Assembly: GCA_003484785.1 (NCBI GenBank)
Contig: DNAD01000105.1
Location: 1-6,070, forward strand
Reading direction: 5' to 3'
Source: Lachnospiraceae bacterium
GTDB lineage: Bacteria; Bacillota; Clostridia; Lachnospirales; Lachnospiraceae
DNA: 6,070 bases
Numbering within the stretch: position 1 is the stretch's first letter; every line of letters begins with the position of its first letter. Positions 5,637 through 6,070 of this stretch are shown here, one piece after another. A model generated the notes under the pieces. It saw only the letters and a program-made list of their open reading frames with translations, searched no databases and was not told where the DNA came from. The translations under genes and the position numbers were made by a program.

Positions 5637-6011
5637 ATGAAATTTTTTAAATGTGAAACCTGCGGGAATATTGTTACAAAGATAAACGATGCCGGAGTGC
5701 CTCTGAATTGCTGCGGGGCTGTGATGAAGGAGCTTATACCCGGTACCTCGGACGGCGCGCATGAAAAGCACATCCCGGCTGTTACCGTAAACGGAAGTGA
5801 GGTTACGGTGAAGGTCGGTGAGGTTGAGCACCCGATGCTCGAGGCCCACTTCATTCAGTGGATCGTTCTGGAGACAAAGCAGGGATACCAGATAAAATAC
5901 TTAAAGCCCGGCGAGAAGCCCGAGGCGGTATTCTGCGTAGCCGATGGTGATGCAGCCGTTGCGGCATATGAATACTGTAACCTCCACGGACTGTGGGTGA
6001 AGGAGCTGTGA
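5637..6011 (+). CDS. dfx: Desulfoferrodoxin (class I superoxide reductase, two-iron)
   Basis: Cytosolic enzyme of anaerobes that reduces superoxide to hydrogen peroxide without making oxygen, drawing electrons usually from rubredoxin. The N-terminal desulforedoxin domain has all four ligands of the Fe(Cys)4 centre I: C6, C9, C25 and C26. The C-terminal neelaredoxin-like domain has the catalytic centre II ligands H45, H65, H71, H117 and C114. It also has the conserved E43-K44 pair beside H45 (EKH) that contributes to catalysis at the active iron. At 124 residues it is full length. ATG 5637 is preferred over 5628 on ribosome binding site spacing. It follows the DUF1858 gene at 75 bp. No rubredoxin, rubrerythrin or reductase gene is visible in the window. 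The pair fits protection of oxygen-labile enzymes such as the activase upstream; this is an inference. Confidence 0.96.
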   Translation: MKFFKCETCGNIVTKINDAGVPLNCCGAVMKELIPGTSDGAHEKHIPAVTVNGSEVTVKVGEVEHPMLEAHFIQWIVLETKQGYQIKYLKPGEKPEAVFCVADGDAAVAAYEYCNLHGLWVKEL

Positions 6012-6047
6012 CGGAGGCGATCCGTCGATAGTATCACGGCCTGTGAT
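6010..6047 (+). other. Two small hairpins after dfx, no T run
   Basis: 6010-6015 (GACGGA) pairs with 6021-6026 (TCCGTC) around a 5-base loop and overlaps the dfx stop codon. 6033-6037 (ATCAC) pairs with 6043-6047 (GTGAT). Neither is followed by Ts before the window ends, so I do not call a terminator. The last 59 bases show no gene start; the ATG at 6059 is followed at once by TAA. Confidence 0.25.
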
Positions 6048-6070
6048 CCGGACGTAAAATGTAATACAAC

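Noticed and set aside
13..6011. A new defence or biosynthetic system
   Set aside because: All six genes belong to known families with intact key residues. MoxR/DUF58/transglutaminase is a known recurrent trio, and no nuclease, toxin, phage or peptide-maturation gene is present.
6010..6026. Terminator at the end of dfx
   Set aside because: The six-pair hairpin overlaps the stop codon and is not followed by a T run. The true terminator, if any, may be beyond the window.

Overview
The window is a compact run of six genes on the + strand, with no tRNA, rRNA, CRISPR array or recognisable transposase. It looks like a chromosomal segment of an obligately anaerobic Firmicute of the Clostridia, most likely Lachnospiraceae. 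The grounds are a pyruvate formate-lyase activase, a class I desulfoferrodoxin (an anaerobe's superoxide reductase), a DUF1858 redox-disulfide protein, strong GGAGG ribosome binding sites and mid-range GC. The family-level placement is an inference.

Layout. (1) 13-783 encodes the radical-SAM pyruvate formate-lyase activating enzyme; its glycyl-radical partner probably lies just upstream, outside the window. (2) 776-5296 is a MoxR AAA+ ATPase / DUF58 / membrane transglutaminase-like module. Its first gene overlaps the activase by 8 bp, and its last two genes overlap by 4 bp. (3) 5364-6011 is a two-gene redox pair: a 65-residue DUF1858 CxxC protein and a two-iron desulfoferrodoxin, with a plausible promoter of its own at 5274-5302 inside the end of the transglutaminase gene.

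How the genes work together. MoxR ATPases, DUF58 proteins (degenerate von Willebrand A fold) and polytopic transglutaminase-like proteins recur as a genomic trio thought to act in envelope protein maturation or stress; the substrate here is unknown. The activase and its target enzyme are oxygen-sensitive, so a neighbouring superoxide reductase and thiol-redox protein make physiological sense, but no direct functional link can be shown from sequence.

The part most worth a second look is the 193-bp gap between moxR and the DUF58 gene (1718-1910). This junction is usually tight. Here it holds a long rod-like hairpin (1764-1847) followed by seven Ts, and the DUF58 gene has no visible ribosome binding site. 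Removing the segment between two GGT triplets (1718-1720 and 1913-1915) would put the GAGGT beside the moxR stop at normal distance from the DUF58 ATG at 1920. I therefore infer that a roughly 195-bp structured element was inserted there, separating the DUF58 gene from its original ribosome binding site. Apart from this, the window is fairly ordinary, and I see no convincing new defence or biosynthetic system.
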